Position numbers and translations under genes: made by a program. The notes under the pieces are model-generated. The model did not search any database. It was not told the origin of the DNA and saw only the letters and a program-made list of their open reading frames with translations. Shown in pieces: positions 45,960 to 58,539 of a DNA stretch of 64,000 bases (the first letter of the stretch is position 1; each line of letters begins with the position of its first letter). The DNA is from Echria macrotheca (lineage: Eukaryota; Ascomycota; Sordariomycetes; Sordariales; Schizotheciaceae): positions 1,984,001-2,048,000 of the forward strand of contig MU839829.1 of assembly GCA_030411725.1 (NCBI GenBank), written 5' to 3'.

Positions 45960-47783
45960 TCACCTCTGTTTCGCCATGATAATCTCGGCTGCCCTTTCTG
46001 CTATACCATAGACGGCCGTCTGGATATGCGCCGATATTTGAACCGGAATCACGCTGGCGTCAACGACCCTCACGTTCGTCGTCCCGTAGACCACCAGCTC
46101 CGAGTCTACAACACCACCATCCGCTCGAGGCAGCATGGCTGCAGTCCCAACGGGATGGAAAACACTCAGCGTCGTGTTGAGCACATAATCTCGCCATTGC
46201 TCGTCAGTCTGGACGATATGCAACCCAGGTTCGTACTCAGCCGTCCATACTGACCGCAACGGCTCGCTCAGAGCCACCTGTCTGCTGAATTTTGCCATGG
46301 CCATCATGGCTTGGATGTCGTACTCATTGTCTAGAAACCGTGGATCGATTACCGGCTTTCCCAACGGATTCGAGACGTTGAGGTGTACGTTCCCCCGGCT
46401 CAGGGGATGCATCAGCCCCGCGATCAGCGTAAAGAAGCTCTTGCCATACAGCGCCGTCCCGACCGCCGGATAGCCCTTTACCCCGGTGTACCCATCCGAG
46501 AAGATGACCTCGACCTGCGGAACCGTCGCGTCAGCCAGCTGCTCGAGCTTCTTCCTCTGGCCCACATCCGATGAATTCCCCACGGCGGCACGCGCGAGCG
46601 CCGCCATCGCAGACGCGTTGGCACCGCCAACAACCTGCTCCCAGTTCGCGAAAAGGAAGCCGCTGCCGGTGTAATCATACAGCGAGACCTTGCCCGCGAG
46701 CCACTTGTCCAACTCGATGCTGGCCACGGTAGCGTTGGACCGCAGCACGTCGAACGAAGTGTAGTTGTCCCGTAGCTGGTATGACACCTGCACGCGCAGG
46801 TGGTCCTGGTAGTTCTCGCCGACGCCTGGGAGCTCAATGAGCTGTGTGATGTTTGCCGCGGCGAGGACCGCTCCCTGACCAATGCCTGAGAGCTCGAGCA
46901 GGTTTGGGGTCTGGACTGCGCCGGCCGAGAGGATGACTTCTCGAGCTGCACGGATGACGGTCCCGTTAGCGAGCGTAATACCGATGGCATTCTGCTTCTT
47001 AGTCCCAGTCCCTTTGAAGTTGACCTTGAACACCTGCGTGTCAGTCAGCACCACCAGGTTGGGCCCGGCAATCGGCAGATACGCATTGGCGCTGTAGCTC
47101 CGGACATATCTGGTCGGATCGATGCTGCTCGGCTGGTAGGACACCCCGATCGGCCTTCCCTCGAGGGAATCATTGTTGGCCGGTATCCCAAACTTCTCCA
47201 CGGCAGGAATCCAACCCTGCTGATGCGCCGGTATGACCCGGTTGATAACCGCATGCACCGGCCCTTTTCTCCCCGACCCAGCCGGACCGCCTGTGTAGTT
47301 CTCCGCCCGCGTCATGGCCGCCTCCATCGCCCTCCAGTCCCACCCCGGATTCCCAACCTCCGCCCACGCGTCGTACTCGGCCGCCGCCGCCCGGTCCCAG
47401 CAGAGCAGGTTGAGCGCCGACGACCCGCCCAGCACCCGGCCGCGGTTCACCCCGACAGTGCGCCCGCGCAGATGCATCTGCGGGATCGTCGTGAAGTTCC
47501 AGTCGTACCGCGTCCCCAGCGTGCTCCCCTTGCGCCCGGGGACTAGAATGCCTAGCTCGTCTGGCGCCGCTGGGCCGGCCTCGACGAGGAGGACGGATGC
47601 CTTGGGCAGGCCCTGGCTCAGGCGCGCTGCGAGCGCGGTCCCGGCCGTGCCGCCGCCGACTATTACGTAGTCGAAGGACCGGTCTCCAGGTTTCGAAGCT
47701 GCGATGACGGTGCTGGAGAGCGCGAGGATTCCGAGGAGGAGGATCCGTGGGAGTCCCATCTTTCCATGCGTGTGGGATGTCAT
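45960..47783 (-). CDS. Secreted GMC-family FAD oxidoreductase
   Basis: Single exon, up to 607 aa. The upstream ATG gives MTSHTHGK before a good signal peptide MGLPRILLLGILALSSTVIA, so Met9 (47759) may be the true start. The FAD site is intact: DYVIVGGGTAGTALA, then VEAGP for the ribose. GMC signature 1 is GRVLGGSSALN and signature 2 is SAGAVQTPNLLELSGIG. The active-site bases are His543 (FHPVGTAAM) and His586 (ISAHIQTAV). Several NXT/NXS sites suggest N-glycosylation. The family includes aryl-alcohol oxidases, glucose and choline dehydrogenases; the substrate is not readable. It ends 277 bp from the tRNA and lies close to the retroelement, but codon use and intactness look normal. Confidence 0.93.
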   Translation of the reverse strand: MTSHTHGKMGLPRILLLGILALSSTVIAASKPGDRSFDYVIVGGGTAGTALAARLSQGLPKASVLLVEAGPAAPDELGILVPGRKGSTLGTRYDWNFTTIPQMHLRGRTVGVNRGRVLGGSSALNLLCWDRAAAAEYDAWAEVGNPGWDWRAMEAAMTRAENYTGGPAGSGRKGPVHAVINRVIPAHQQGWIPAVEKFGIPANNDSLEGRPIGVSYQPSSIDPTRYVRSYSANAYLPIAGPNLVVLTDTQVFKVNFKGTGTKKQNAIGITLANGTVIRAAREVILSAGAVQTPNLLELSGIGQGAVLAAANITQLIELPGVGENYQDHLRVQVSYQLRDNYTSFDVLRSNATVASIELDKWLAGKVSLYDYTGSGFLFANWEQVVGGANASAMAALARAAVGNSSDVGQRKKLEQLADATVPQVEVIFSDGYTGVKGYPAVGTALYGKSFFTLIAGLMHPLSRGNVHLNVSNPLGKPVIDPRFLDNEYDIQAMMAMAKFSRQVALSEPLRSVWTAEYEPGLHIVQTDEQWRDYVLNTTLSVFHPVGTAAMLPRADGGVVDSELVVYGTTNVRVVDASVIPVQISAHIQTAVYGIAERAAEIIMAKQR

Positions 47784-48468
47784 ACGCCGACGACCCTTGG
47801 GGCTTGTTTGGAGGGAGACACAGAACGCAAGGAAAGTTAGGGACAGAGAGACAGAGAGAAGAGAGAGAGCCCAAGTCCAGCCGGAACGCGTAGGTTTTTT
47901 TTAACGACACTACAAGTACGTGTATGGGAACACGGCATGCTAGGCTACAATCCTTATTACTCGGTACCGTATCCCGCAGGTACCATTTTACCGCGACTGA
48001 CTAGGGGACCTGGATAGGATCAAGCATATCCGGGGTATATCCCCCCTCCCCCCGGTTCTCCGCGTATACAAAAAGTCCAGTTCCATATCTATACCTATAC
48101 CTATACCTACCTTATGCCCGGCACAGCCGTACAACCAACCTTATATGGCCTGTAGACTATCATAGCCATGCTATATAACTCGATATGCATTCCCAACCCG
48201 GTAACCGCAGCGCATCCACCAACCAACCAACCTAGCACGCATCGACCATCCAGAATGTATAAGTGGTCGTCGGATGGGGGAGGGGACCAATATTATACGG
48301 CGGGGTACACGCAAGGTGTTGATCAAATACGACGCTGGCCCGTCCCTAGCGGTCAGGGGGCCAGGGCTGATCTAGACTTTTCAATGTCGATCACATACAC
48401 TACATTTGACAGTAGAGTACTCTACCGCATTCTGGAAACTTTACTGTGAGGCTGCTTTCAGATCCATA
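47784..48468. promoter_or_regulatory. Promoter region of the GMC gene up to the retroelement
   Basis: 685 bp. A GA-rich stretch (CT-rich on the minus strand, about 47833-47871) lies in the presumed leader. TATACC-type repeats occur near 48090-48115. The retroelement begins at its right end, so part of the upstream control region may have been separated from the gene. Confidence 0.5.
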
Positions 48469-48472
48469 GTAC

Positions 48473-48600
48473 ATGAAAGCCCCACCGCAAAGGCACGTGA
48501 AAGATGAGGGGCTTCTTGTAGTATATAACCCCACCCAGGGCGTCTGCCCACAGAGAATAGACTAGACCACTTCTTACCACCTATTTTAGTACTAGCTTCA
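48473..48600 (+). repeat. 5' LTR
   Basis: 128 bp with a TATATAA box near 48522-48528. Mutated at its inner (right) half and clean at its outer half, compared with the 3' LTR. Direct repeat of 57493-57619. Confidence 0.88.
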
Positions 48601-48604
48601 TTTT

Positions 48605-48615
48605 TGGTAAATATA
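48605..48615 (+). other. Possible primer binding site
   Basis: Four bases after the 5' LTR comes TGGTAAATATA. The 3' end of the initiator tRNA in this window would require TGGTAGCTATG: 8 of 11 match, and two of the three mismatches are G-to-A changes as RIP makes. Tentative. Confidence 0.35.
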
Positions 48616-51600
48616 CCGTAAACGTAAAAAACAAGTTCCAATTCTATAAACAATTTTTACAATTACTTTTAGCGTCGTATTTTATTATTTTATATTTCTT
48701 AGTTAAAATAGCCGAATTAACCTTTATAACTCCGAAATAACTTAGATCCAAAAACCTAAAAATAGTAATAGCCCTATAATTAATTTCGTAAACGATGGGA
48801 TACTAGTTTTAAGTTAATATATTATTTATATAACTTATTTATATTTTCAAACCCTTAGGAATAAAGTACAATATGATAAAGTAAGCTTTTAGTTAATTTA
48901 AATTAGTTAATATTTAATATAATCTCTAACCTATTTTAGTAACTATTGAACCTTTTAATAATCGAAGACCCTTATGTTATTTTTTAAAGTAAAAAGTAAA
49001 AACTTAGTAGAATTTAGCAGAAGGTAATTTTTTTAATTACCTTATTTAATAAGGTAAGCTTAAGGCTAAAGTATTTAAAAAAGGAATTAAATAATAAAAG
49101 GTACCTAATTAAACTTAACCTAAATTAAATTAATATTAAATAAAAGCTAAATAAATAAAAAGGGGGGTTTAAAGTACTAGTTTTAAACTTTTAAAAATTT
49201 AAAAGTACTAAAAACCGCCCTATAGGTAACTATATTCAAAATATACCTACTTTTCCCCTAAGCAAATTTAAAAAAAATGATATTTTACTATTTACTATTT
49301 CCCTAAGTTTTTAATTAAATTAAACTATAAAGGAAAAGTATATTAACTATTTAACATTCCGTGTAATTTAGCCTAAATATAAAAAAATATAATCGCTTAT
49401 ATTAGTAAAAAAAAAACAAGTATTTTAATATATATTACCTATATTCCAAAAACATTTTTAATTACCTTATTTTTCTTAATATTAAGTTAAGTTATTTTTA
49501 TTTATAATAATTATAAAACCTATTTTCTTAGTTTTTTATTAAAAACTTATTTTCTTAATATAATACTAACTTTCCTATTATATATTATTTAAATTTCTGC
49601 TATAAAAGTAATTTACTTTATAAATCTACAAATATCTTGTATATTAATTACCCTATTAATTAATTTTCCAAACTTTCTCTTTTTATATCTATTACCTTAT
49701 ATTGTAACCCTAGTAAGTAATTCTTTAATTAAAATATTTACTATTTAATTAAAAACTTATTTATATTGATATTATTATTTAATAATAACAATATTATAAA
49801 TATCGGGCTAATACGTAATATTTAAAATATTAATTAAACTTTAGGCTATAATATTTTAACGTAGTAAATCTTTCTTTTAACCCTATTTAATAGTTTTTTA
49901 TAGGGAAAATAAAAGTTTAAAGTAATAGAAAAAAATAAATAAAGTATATTTAATAACGTAATAATATAATTACGGAGATTTATAATTAGGGGATACTAAT
50001 ATTTAATTAAAGATTTAATAAAGTAATTAAAATAATTTATAATTGGTACTTATTAATACCTAACCTACCCTTTATAAAAAGGTATTATTTTACTAACGTT
50101 TTCCCGGAAATATATTCGTATATTGATAAGTACAAATATAATAGTAAATTTAAATATTAACCTAAATATAAAGAGTAATATAATCCCCTTAATTTTATTA
50201 AATATATTACTTTAAGTAGGTATTATTCTACCTATACTATTTAGGTAAAATATTTAAACGTTAAATATTATAAGTATTTTAGTATATTTAGAACTTAACT
50301 TTAAAATAAGCTATAATATAAAAACCTAATTTTAAAGTAATAATATAACCTTATTATTATATTAATAAACTAATAGGATATTAATATTACTTAAATAACT
50401 AATATTTATAGGTAAAAACTAAAAGTTAACTAAAAAATATTTAAATAACTTTAAAGCTTAACTAAAAGTTACAAATATTACAGGAATAATTAAGTTAAAG
50501 GATAAATATTATATTTTCAAAATAAGCTTAAGGAATATAGCAAAAGTATAATTTAGATTAAAGCTTAATTTAGGTATTAAAAGGAATTAAAACAAATTAA
50601 TCCCTTAATTTAAAAACAAGTTTCCCAAAAATACTAATATAATATTAGTTAATTTATATACTAATATTTACAATTTGTAGAAAGAGATAATAAAATTACT
50701 TAAAAACTATTTAATAAAAGTGGAAAAACTTTATAAAAGTATTTTAATAAACTAAGTAAAAAAGCTTTACCCTATTATTATTAATTACCTTTTATATTAA
50801 ATATTAAATAGAAAAAAGGATTTATAAATATAGTAATAAACTAAAATAATCCTTATTTTTTTTGAGTTTATAATCCTAACTTAAATTAACCTAATTTTTA
50901 ATAAAAAAGTACCCTTTAATACGGTATATAATATAATTATAAACGTAAAATATAGGTTAAAAGCTTAATAAATTAATAAATTAACAATTTATAAAAACTT
51001 TAATAATATATTGACAAAAAATATAAAATAGGAAATTTATAAATTAAAAATATTAAAGCTAAAAGGCGAGATATTATTAGTAGATATTTCTAAAAATATA
51101 TTATTAAATTATTAATTATTATATAATTTTAATACAGGGTTATACCAAGCCCCCTTTAAAGATTACTTAAGGTATTAATATAATAATTACCGTAACTTTA
51201 AATATACTTATTAATAATATAGTAAATTAAAAATTTTAGAAAAAAAACTATTAGTAAATAGAAAAAGCTAAAAAATACAGTAATAATTATTTTAAAAAAA
51301 GCAAAATAATATTAAAAAAGCTATTTTAATAATATATTCTATTCAGATAAAAAGAATAACTTAAGCTTCTTTTAACTTTAAATTAGCTAAATTATAAAAA
51401 ATAATAAATAAAAATATAATAAAATTAAAAAATATAATAATATTTTATTATAAAAATAAATTAAATAAGGTAATTAACTTTTTTAAAATAGTAACGCGTA
51501 TGTAAATAAAATATAATATATAATAAAACTTATATAAATTACCTAATTTAATAAGTAAAAAAAAAAGTAAAAGGAAATAAAACTATTAGGTTTATAATAT

Positions 51601-54600
51601 AAAAACGTTTAATTAAAAACAAAAAAAACTAATAATAACGTTTAGCAAAAACCCCCTAAAAGTTATTAACCTAGGGCAAAAAGGTAACTTTAACGACTAA
51701 AGGAATATAATTCCCCTAATCCTTTAAAGAAAATTAGAAAAAAAAATAATAAATAAAAATAAAAATATAAAATTAAAATTTAGTAATAAGAAAAAACCAG
51801 TAGATAAAATTATTATCCGTACTTTTCCCTAGTACCTAATAGTAACCTACTTTCCAACTATATCTTTAACAATAGGGGAAAAATATAAATTATAAAAGAA
51901 GAAAAGTAAAAAGGTATTTAAAATTATTAATATAGTACCTTTTACAACTATTAAAGATTTACTAGCGAAAAAAAAGGCTTTAGATAAAAATATATAATTA
52001 TTAAAGGAAAAGTCTTTTATCGTAAAAATAAAGAAAGTAGGATTTAAATTTATATTAATATAAAAGTTTTTAACTACAATAATATATCTACTAAAGCTAT
52101 TATTATTAAAATTAAATAATTTACTAAAATTATAAATAAAAGTTTATTAAATATTATAATAAATAGCGTATAAAAATAAAAAATATAAAAAAAAAATAAC
52201 TACTATATTTCCGGAAATATTAGCACCCCTTATAACAAAAATCATATATTATACTACGTCGGGATTAATTATTTCCTATAATCCTACAGATATAAATATA
52301 ATAGTAAAAGAAATATTAATTATATTACTATTTTACTTAATAAATATAATAATTAAAGTTTAAAAAGGGTAATTAAAAATAGTAAAGAAAAACGCAAAGC
52401 TTTTAATAAACTTAAAAATAATTATAAATATAATTTTAAAAAAGTACGTAACTAATATATAAATATAACGTTTTAAACTTATTATATTATATTTAGTAAA
52501 ATTAGCAAATAACAAAATCGCATTTTTATAAAAGTACGGCCTTATTAATATTTATATAATAAAAATACTATATATTAATTTAATCTTTATATATAATAAG
52601 TAGGAAACTAATATAATTTTATTTTAAATGTAATTAAAATGGGTATAAGTAATTATTAATTAAAATAAAGAAATAATAACTATTTGGAGATTAAAAGGAT
52701 ATATTAAAATTATCAATATTATATTAGGAATATAAATTAAAGCTTTTCGAAAAGCTAATATATTTCTTTAAACGAAATTGTTTAAAGGGGTAAATATAAT
52801 AGTAAATAAAGTACTAAAGGACCTAAAGATTAGGCAGATTATTAAAAAATATACTAAGTATAATTAAAATTTTTTTAATATTTAGAATTAGGTATTAAAT
52901 AAGGGAAAAGGTAAAAGTATAAAAGTAAAAATCCGCTTTTTTATACCGTATTAATTTAAAATTATAAATAGATTTATAAGGATTTTATATATAGACAAAT
53001 TTAGGTAATAATACCTACTAAATAGAATTTAACCGAAATAGGTACTAAAAAGAACGGGAATAAAAAAGTATCCTACTTACTTAGTTTTTTATTATTATTA
53101 AAAGCGCGAAATTTTATCTTATTAAGGGAATTAAGCTATTATTAAATATTAACAATAATTAGGAAATATAGTAAAATTCAGCTTTACTAAATTCAAAGGG
53201 ATAAATTAAATATAATAAATATAATGCCGTTACCCTATAAAAATATTTTTAAATTTTTCTTAATATTTCCAAATGTTTTTAAACGTTTTAAAATATAACT
53301 AACTATCGCAATATTATAAGTAGTAAAAACACTAGCCTAATTTATAGTTATTAGGGATAAAATAAATAAAAAAGGGTTAAAAATAGTTAAAATAATTACT
53401 TTACAATATTAATAATTTTACCTATAATATATTATATAAATATAAAACCTATAATTAAAAACTAGCTATAATAATTTAAAGGAAAACCTAAAAAACTAAT
53501 AATATTAGAAGAAATCTCTAGTTAATCTTTATAGTAATTATTTAGTAATAATAAAATTTAGTAAAAATAATAAAAAGTTTTATAAAAATACTTAATACTT
53601 TTGTTTATTAAATTACTTAAAAAGGAAGCGAAAAAGTTTTTTATATTCAATTTATAAAATTAAGATAAAGGATTTTAAAAAACTTATATTTTAAAACTAT
53701 TTAAATCCTATAATAAATATTAAGCGTAAGGTAAATATAAATAAAAAGGTTATTAAAGCTTTTAAACTTTAAAATTATATAAAAAAAGCTAACTTAAAGG
53801 AAAACTTCTTTTAATTAATAAAATCCCCTTAAAAACGCCTCCTTTTAATAACCCTACTAAATATACTTACTTTTTAAATAAATAAAGTAAAAATTAAGAT
53901 TAAGCCCGTAATTAATACCCCTGATAAGTGAAAATTAATAATATAACTTTACTATATTTATCGTAATATTTTTATTAAAAAGTTAACTAACCTTAAATTA
54001 TTATAATTAATTAAATACTTAATCAATTTTATTTTTAAATATATATTACATATTATTTCTTTATTTTAATATTTTTAAATTTATACCTTATATACTAAAA
54101 GACTATTTCCTAAAATAATTGTAGTAAATATTATATAATTAAGTAAAAGTCTATATAGCGTATAAATTATATTTCGTTTTAAAAATAAATAAAAACCTAC
54201 CCCTACCTTTTATTTTCGTACTATCTACGATTTTCAACCTATTAATAATAATATTATAAAATCTACTTACCCTTACCATAACATTAATATTAATATTAAT
54301 TCCCTAGGAATTAAATATTTAATATACTATTTAAAAGTAAATACGAAAAATAATTATTAAGAAATTTTAATATAATTAGGAAATAAGTAAAAGATAGAAT
54401 TTTAAGTATTAGATAGATAATATTATTATACTTAAATATTATAAAATATAAAAAAATTATTAATAATATATATATATTATAGAAATATAGTATTTAAAAT
54501 ATTTTCCCCTAAGTTAGGAATAAAGCTATAGGTTAGAAAATATTAAATATATAAATATTAAATATTAAATATTAAAATATTAATATATTATTTAGGAAAT

Positions 54601-57450
54601 ATAAGGAAAAAGGAGGAAAATTAGCCGATTTTTTAAGGTCCACTAATATATATTTTAAAAGTATTTATCCTTTTAATCATTTTATTTATCCTTAATTATA
54701 ACGTAAACTATTGTATATTAATAGTAATATACGTAAATAATTACTAAATTAGCTTACCTAACTTTTAATTTATATTTATATTTTTAAAGGACTAATATTT
54801 TCCATACATAATATTTAACCTAATATACTTTACTAAAAATAAAACTAAACTATTTATAAATAAAATAAAAGCAGTTAAATTTACTTTATAAAATAAATAC
54901 TACCTTTTAAAGGCAAAATATATAAAGAAATTTATATAATAAGCAAAATAGTAAAAAAAATATTTACCCTTAAACTAAAATAAAATATAATAGTTAATTT
55001 ACCTTACTTTATTTTTAAGGAAATATATCCTAAAACGTATAAACTTACTTTAACGCTTAAAAATAGCCTTTTTCAAGGTTATAGAAACTATTACTATAAT
55101 AAGTAAAAAATTGATTTAAATAAAGTAAAAGGAAAAAAAAAAGCTAAAGTAAATAAATAAATACCTAAAAGTAATAAAATTTATTTATCATTCAATATAA
55201 AAAAACGTAATATATAACGTAATATATAAAAAAGCTTTTTACCTAATAATAAATACTAATATAATAAATTTAAAAGTTATATTATTCCAAATTATATTAA
55301 ATAACCTTAAGGAAAAATATATCAAGAAAAAGCATTTTAATAAAATAAAGATTATTATATTTATATCCTTTATACTATAAAGGGCAAAGGAAAGGTACTT
55401 AATACTAGAAAAAGAAATATTAATAGTATTAAAAACATTAAAAAAGTCGAGATAAATTATACAAATATTTCCATACTTTATTTATATATATATAAATTAT
55501 ATATCAGTAATTTAAACTATAAGAAAGCTAAAAGCTATACATTTAAAAATTAGTTAGTAAATTAACTAACTTACAAAATTTAATATAATTTTTTATTATA
55601 AGTAAAATACCAATAAAGTTATTACTATAATAAATAAAATATTAAAACTATAAAAAATATTACAAAACAACTTAAATTACAATATTAAAAAATAAATATT
55701 ATTATTAAAAACAAATATTTTTATAAACCAAGCAATAAATACGGGGAAAGTTATTATAATAAAAATTAAAATATAAAGTCTTACTTTTAACTAAGCCTAT
55801 AAGGTAATAATAAGGTATAAAAACGTAAAAGAATAATATAAATATATTATCCTTTTTCTTATATTAAGCCCCTAATTATTAAAACATTTTAGTAAAAATA
55901 AAAGGCAAATAATAAAACAGCAATTACTTATATTTATATTATTTAAAGAAGTATTATACTATTTGGAATTTAATAACGTATAAGTTAAATATATTCTTCT
56001 AAAGCAGCAATAATAAATACTAAAGTAAGCTTATAACAAATATAAATATTATTTAAGCATTATTACTTTACACTACCTTAGGGAAAAGGTATAATAGCCT
56101 ACGTAACAATTTAATATCAAAAAATACTATTAAAAATACTTATTATATTAAGTATACAAACTAAAACTCCCCAAACCCCTAGCCAAAACAATTATTATAT
56201 TTTTTCCTATAATATTAATAAGTATAGACTATATTAGGCTAATTACCCTAAATAAGTCGAAAGGGGAAAAGTATATATTAGTAAAAGTCAATTACTTTTC
56301 CCAGTTTATTTTAAATATACCTATCCCTAAAACAATAACATATTAAGTAGCTTTTATTTAATTAAAAATTTAAGTATTAATTTTCGGGTAATTAAGCATA
56401 ATATATAGCGATAATAATATTTATTTCCAAAATAAAATATTTACTATATTTACTAAGCAGTTTAAAATAATACTAATTTTTAATCCAATTTTACACCCAT
56501 CTTTAACTAGCCTCCCAAAAAAAAATATCCATTTTATTAAAGCTTAACTTACAAAGTAGATAATTAGGGTTCCTTATATATTTTAAAACCAATAACTAAT
56601 TATATTGGAAAAATATTTATTAGTTATTAATAATTAGTATCTAAAGAGTATTAATATTTAACTATTTAAAATTATAATAAAATTTAAGTTATTTTTTAGA
56701 TAAAATAAAATACCCCTTATTTACCGGGAAAAGGCTAATTTTATAGAAATATCGGTACTTTTGGATAAGGATAAAGTATATAAGCGTATTTTATATTTTT
56801 AGGAAATTCGAGACAATTTAAAAGTATTAGTTTAAAAAAAATTATATATACGGGTAAAAAAAGCAGTAAAAGCGTAAAGGTTAGATTCTTAGATTAAATA
56901 CTAATATAGTAACTATATCTGGAAATTACGTCGGAAGCGGACTAAGCTTTACCCTAAGTTTCATATAATATAGAAAAAGCCGTTTTATATTATTAAAAAA
57001 GTTACTAACGTTACTTATCTTATTAAAAGGATAAATTTTAATAGGGTAAAGAAAAAGCTCCACATTTAAAATATTAAGCCCTATTATAACTAACTACTAT
57101 AATATAATAAACTACGTAAAATAGTAAATAAAACAACGCTTTAAATTATAAAATAAATAGTAAAGTTACAAAAAATAGCTTATATATTATTAAATAACTT
57201 AAAAAACTAAAAATTCGCTTTGGGAACGGGATACCTTAACCCGGATAAAAATTTAGGAAAAGCAGGCGATAAGCTATTATAATAGCGTAAAAAATAAAGA
57301 TTAGGATAAATACCTAAAAGGGGATTAAGTAAATAAATATATTATAAGGTAGGGAGGATAGATTAAAAAGGATTAGGAAACGTTAAGAATAATTAGGAAA
57401 AGGTATTTATTAGGTTTTTATTATATTAGGCTTATAGGTAATATAAATAG

Positions 57451-57474
57451 ATAACCGCTGGGGTCAGCGGTTAT
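57451..57474. repeat. Perfect 10-bp hairpin before the 3' LTR
   Basis: ATAACCGCTG, loop GGGT, then CAGCGGTTAT. It is one of the few GC-rich islands inside the element. A CTCCCCCC run follows at 57479-57486, where a purine tract would be expected in this orientation. Confidence 0.85.
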
Positions 57475-57492
57475 TACACTCCCCCCTAGTAC

Positions 57493-57619
57493 TAAAAGCC
57501 CTACCGTAAAGGCACGTAAAAGATAAGGGGCTTCTTACAGTATATAACCCTACCCAGGGCGTCTGCCCACAGAGAATAGACCAGACCACTTCTTACCACC
57601 CATTTTGGTGCTGGCTTCA
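57493..57619 (+). repeat. 3' LTR
   Basis: 127 bp. Starts TAAAAGCC (TG mutated to TA) and ends GGCTTCA. Mutated in its inner (left) half and clean in its outer half. Confidence 0.88.
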
Positions 57620-57623
57620 TACA

Positions 57624-58539
57624 GTTTAGCTTAGTACAATACAATCCAGACACAGTATTAACAGTGGGCACAAAACAGGATCTTACCCTTACACATCCCC
57701 GAGACCTGGAAGAATATTATTTGTTTTAAACCGTAACAAGCCGCAGGCTTCCACCCCCTATAAGGGGGTAAGCGGTCCCTCTACTAACCTGGAAGAATAA
57801 AAACAAACAAAGCGATTATTAGGAGGTGGTCAGTCAGTCAGTTACACATACCGATCATCAGTTTGTATCCCTATCAAGTAATAAATTGCAGAATCCACGT
57901 AGACATCTTCGACGATACCATCGTATATCCACAAGATACGACATGGCCAGGGAAATACAAGTCGATGGGACTCCTTACCGACGTGGCATATTACCCCAAC
58001 AGTGTCACATGAACCGCTTACACCAGCCCTATGAAGCAAGCAAGTTCAACCAGCCGTGCCTCAACGTCACACTTTGCGCCACGGCAGTGCATGTCACGAC
58101 CAGATGTATTCTTACTACCAAACGTAAGGATCTGGTCTATCTGCATCCAAGTCGAGCGCGCGGCTGCGCAATACCTCGCTCGAAGCGTGCTACTTGGTAA
58201 CAACATGCTGTAAGCCCAAAGCTCCCGATACGCATCCGGCTATGCTCGAATCAGACGGCGTAACACGTCGTGAGCTTCAGGTTCATTATAGCTGAGAAGA
58301 AGGTCCGACGTAGATCTAATGGTACTCAGCTGCGAGTGTGTCGGTGAACATGGCTGCGTGCATTTCCGAGATGGGGTGCTGAGCAGATTGTCAGCACGGC
58401 AACCTGCGTCCGATGCGGACCTGAGAGGGTCGGGCATACATAATGTGTCGGACTGGACAGGTACGGCCGGTCCCGAAGTACTCGATTTCGAGAGAGCCGT
58501 ATCTTGCGACAAGGAGCGGCGATGGCCCACGGCTAGTCC
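57624..58539. other. Region right of the retroelement
   Basis: About 0.9 kb without a supported gene. It holds two adjacent hairpins (57739-57751 and 57754-57768) between direct repeats of ACCTGGAAGAATA (57704-57716, 57787-57799). Open frames near 57826-58200 lack any family feature. Confidence 0.5.

Larger units (their letters stand above)
48469..57623 (+). mobile_element. RIP-degraded Ty3-type LTR retrotransposon with target duplication
   Basis: A complete 9147-bp element (48473-57619) flanked by a TACA duplication (48469-48472, 57620-57623). LTRs of 127-128 bp start TGAAAGCC and end GGCTTCA. The interior is strongly AT-rich with no open frame above 60 codons. Coding traces on the plus strand are in Ty3 order. 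Near 54217 a reverse-transcriptase-like DF..IN...IK..YP pattern remains. At 55363-55455 there is an RNase H-like YLILEKEIL and LKTLKKSR, with one stop before it. At 56221-56310 a 30-codon stop-free stretch has IDY, KSKGEKYILVKV and NYFSQF, typical of an integrase core, in which a catalytic Asp has become Asn. Near 56958-57030 lies a GPY/F-like module. No gag is recognised. Confidence 0.9.

Noticed and set aside
48473..57619. AT-rich block as mitochondrial DNA or a centromere piece
   Set aside because: Paired LTRs, target duplication and RT/RNase H/integrase traces explain it as one RIP-mutated element.
57826..58530. Possible genes right of the retroelement
   Set aside because: Frames on both strands overlap, are of mixed composition and show no motif or splice pattern.
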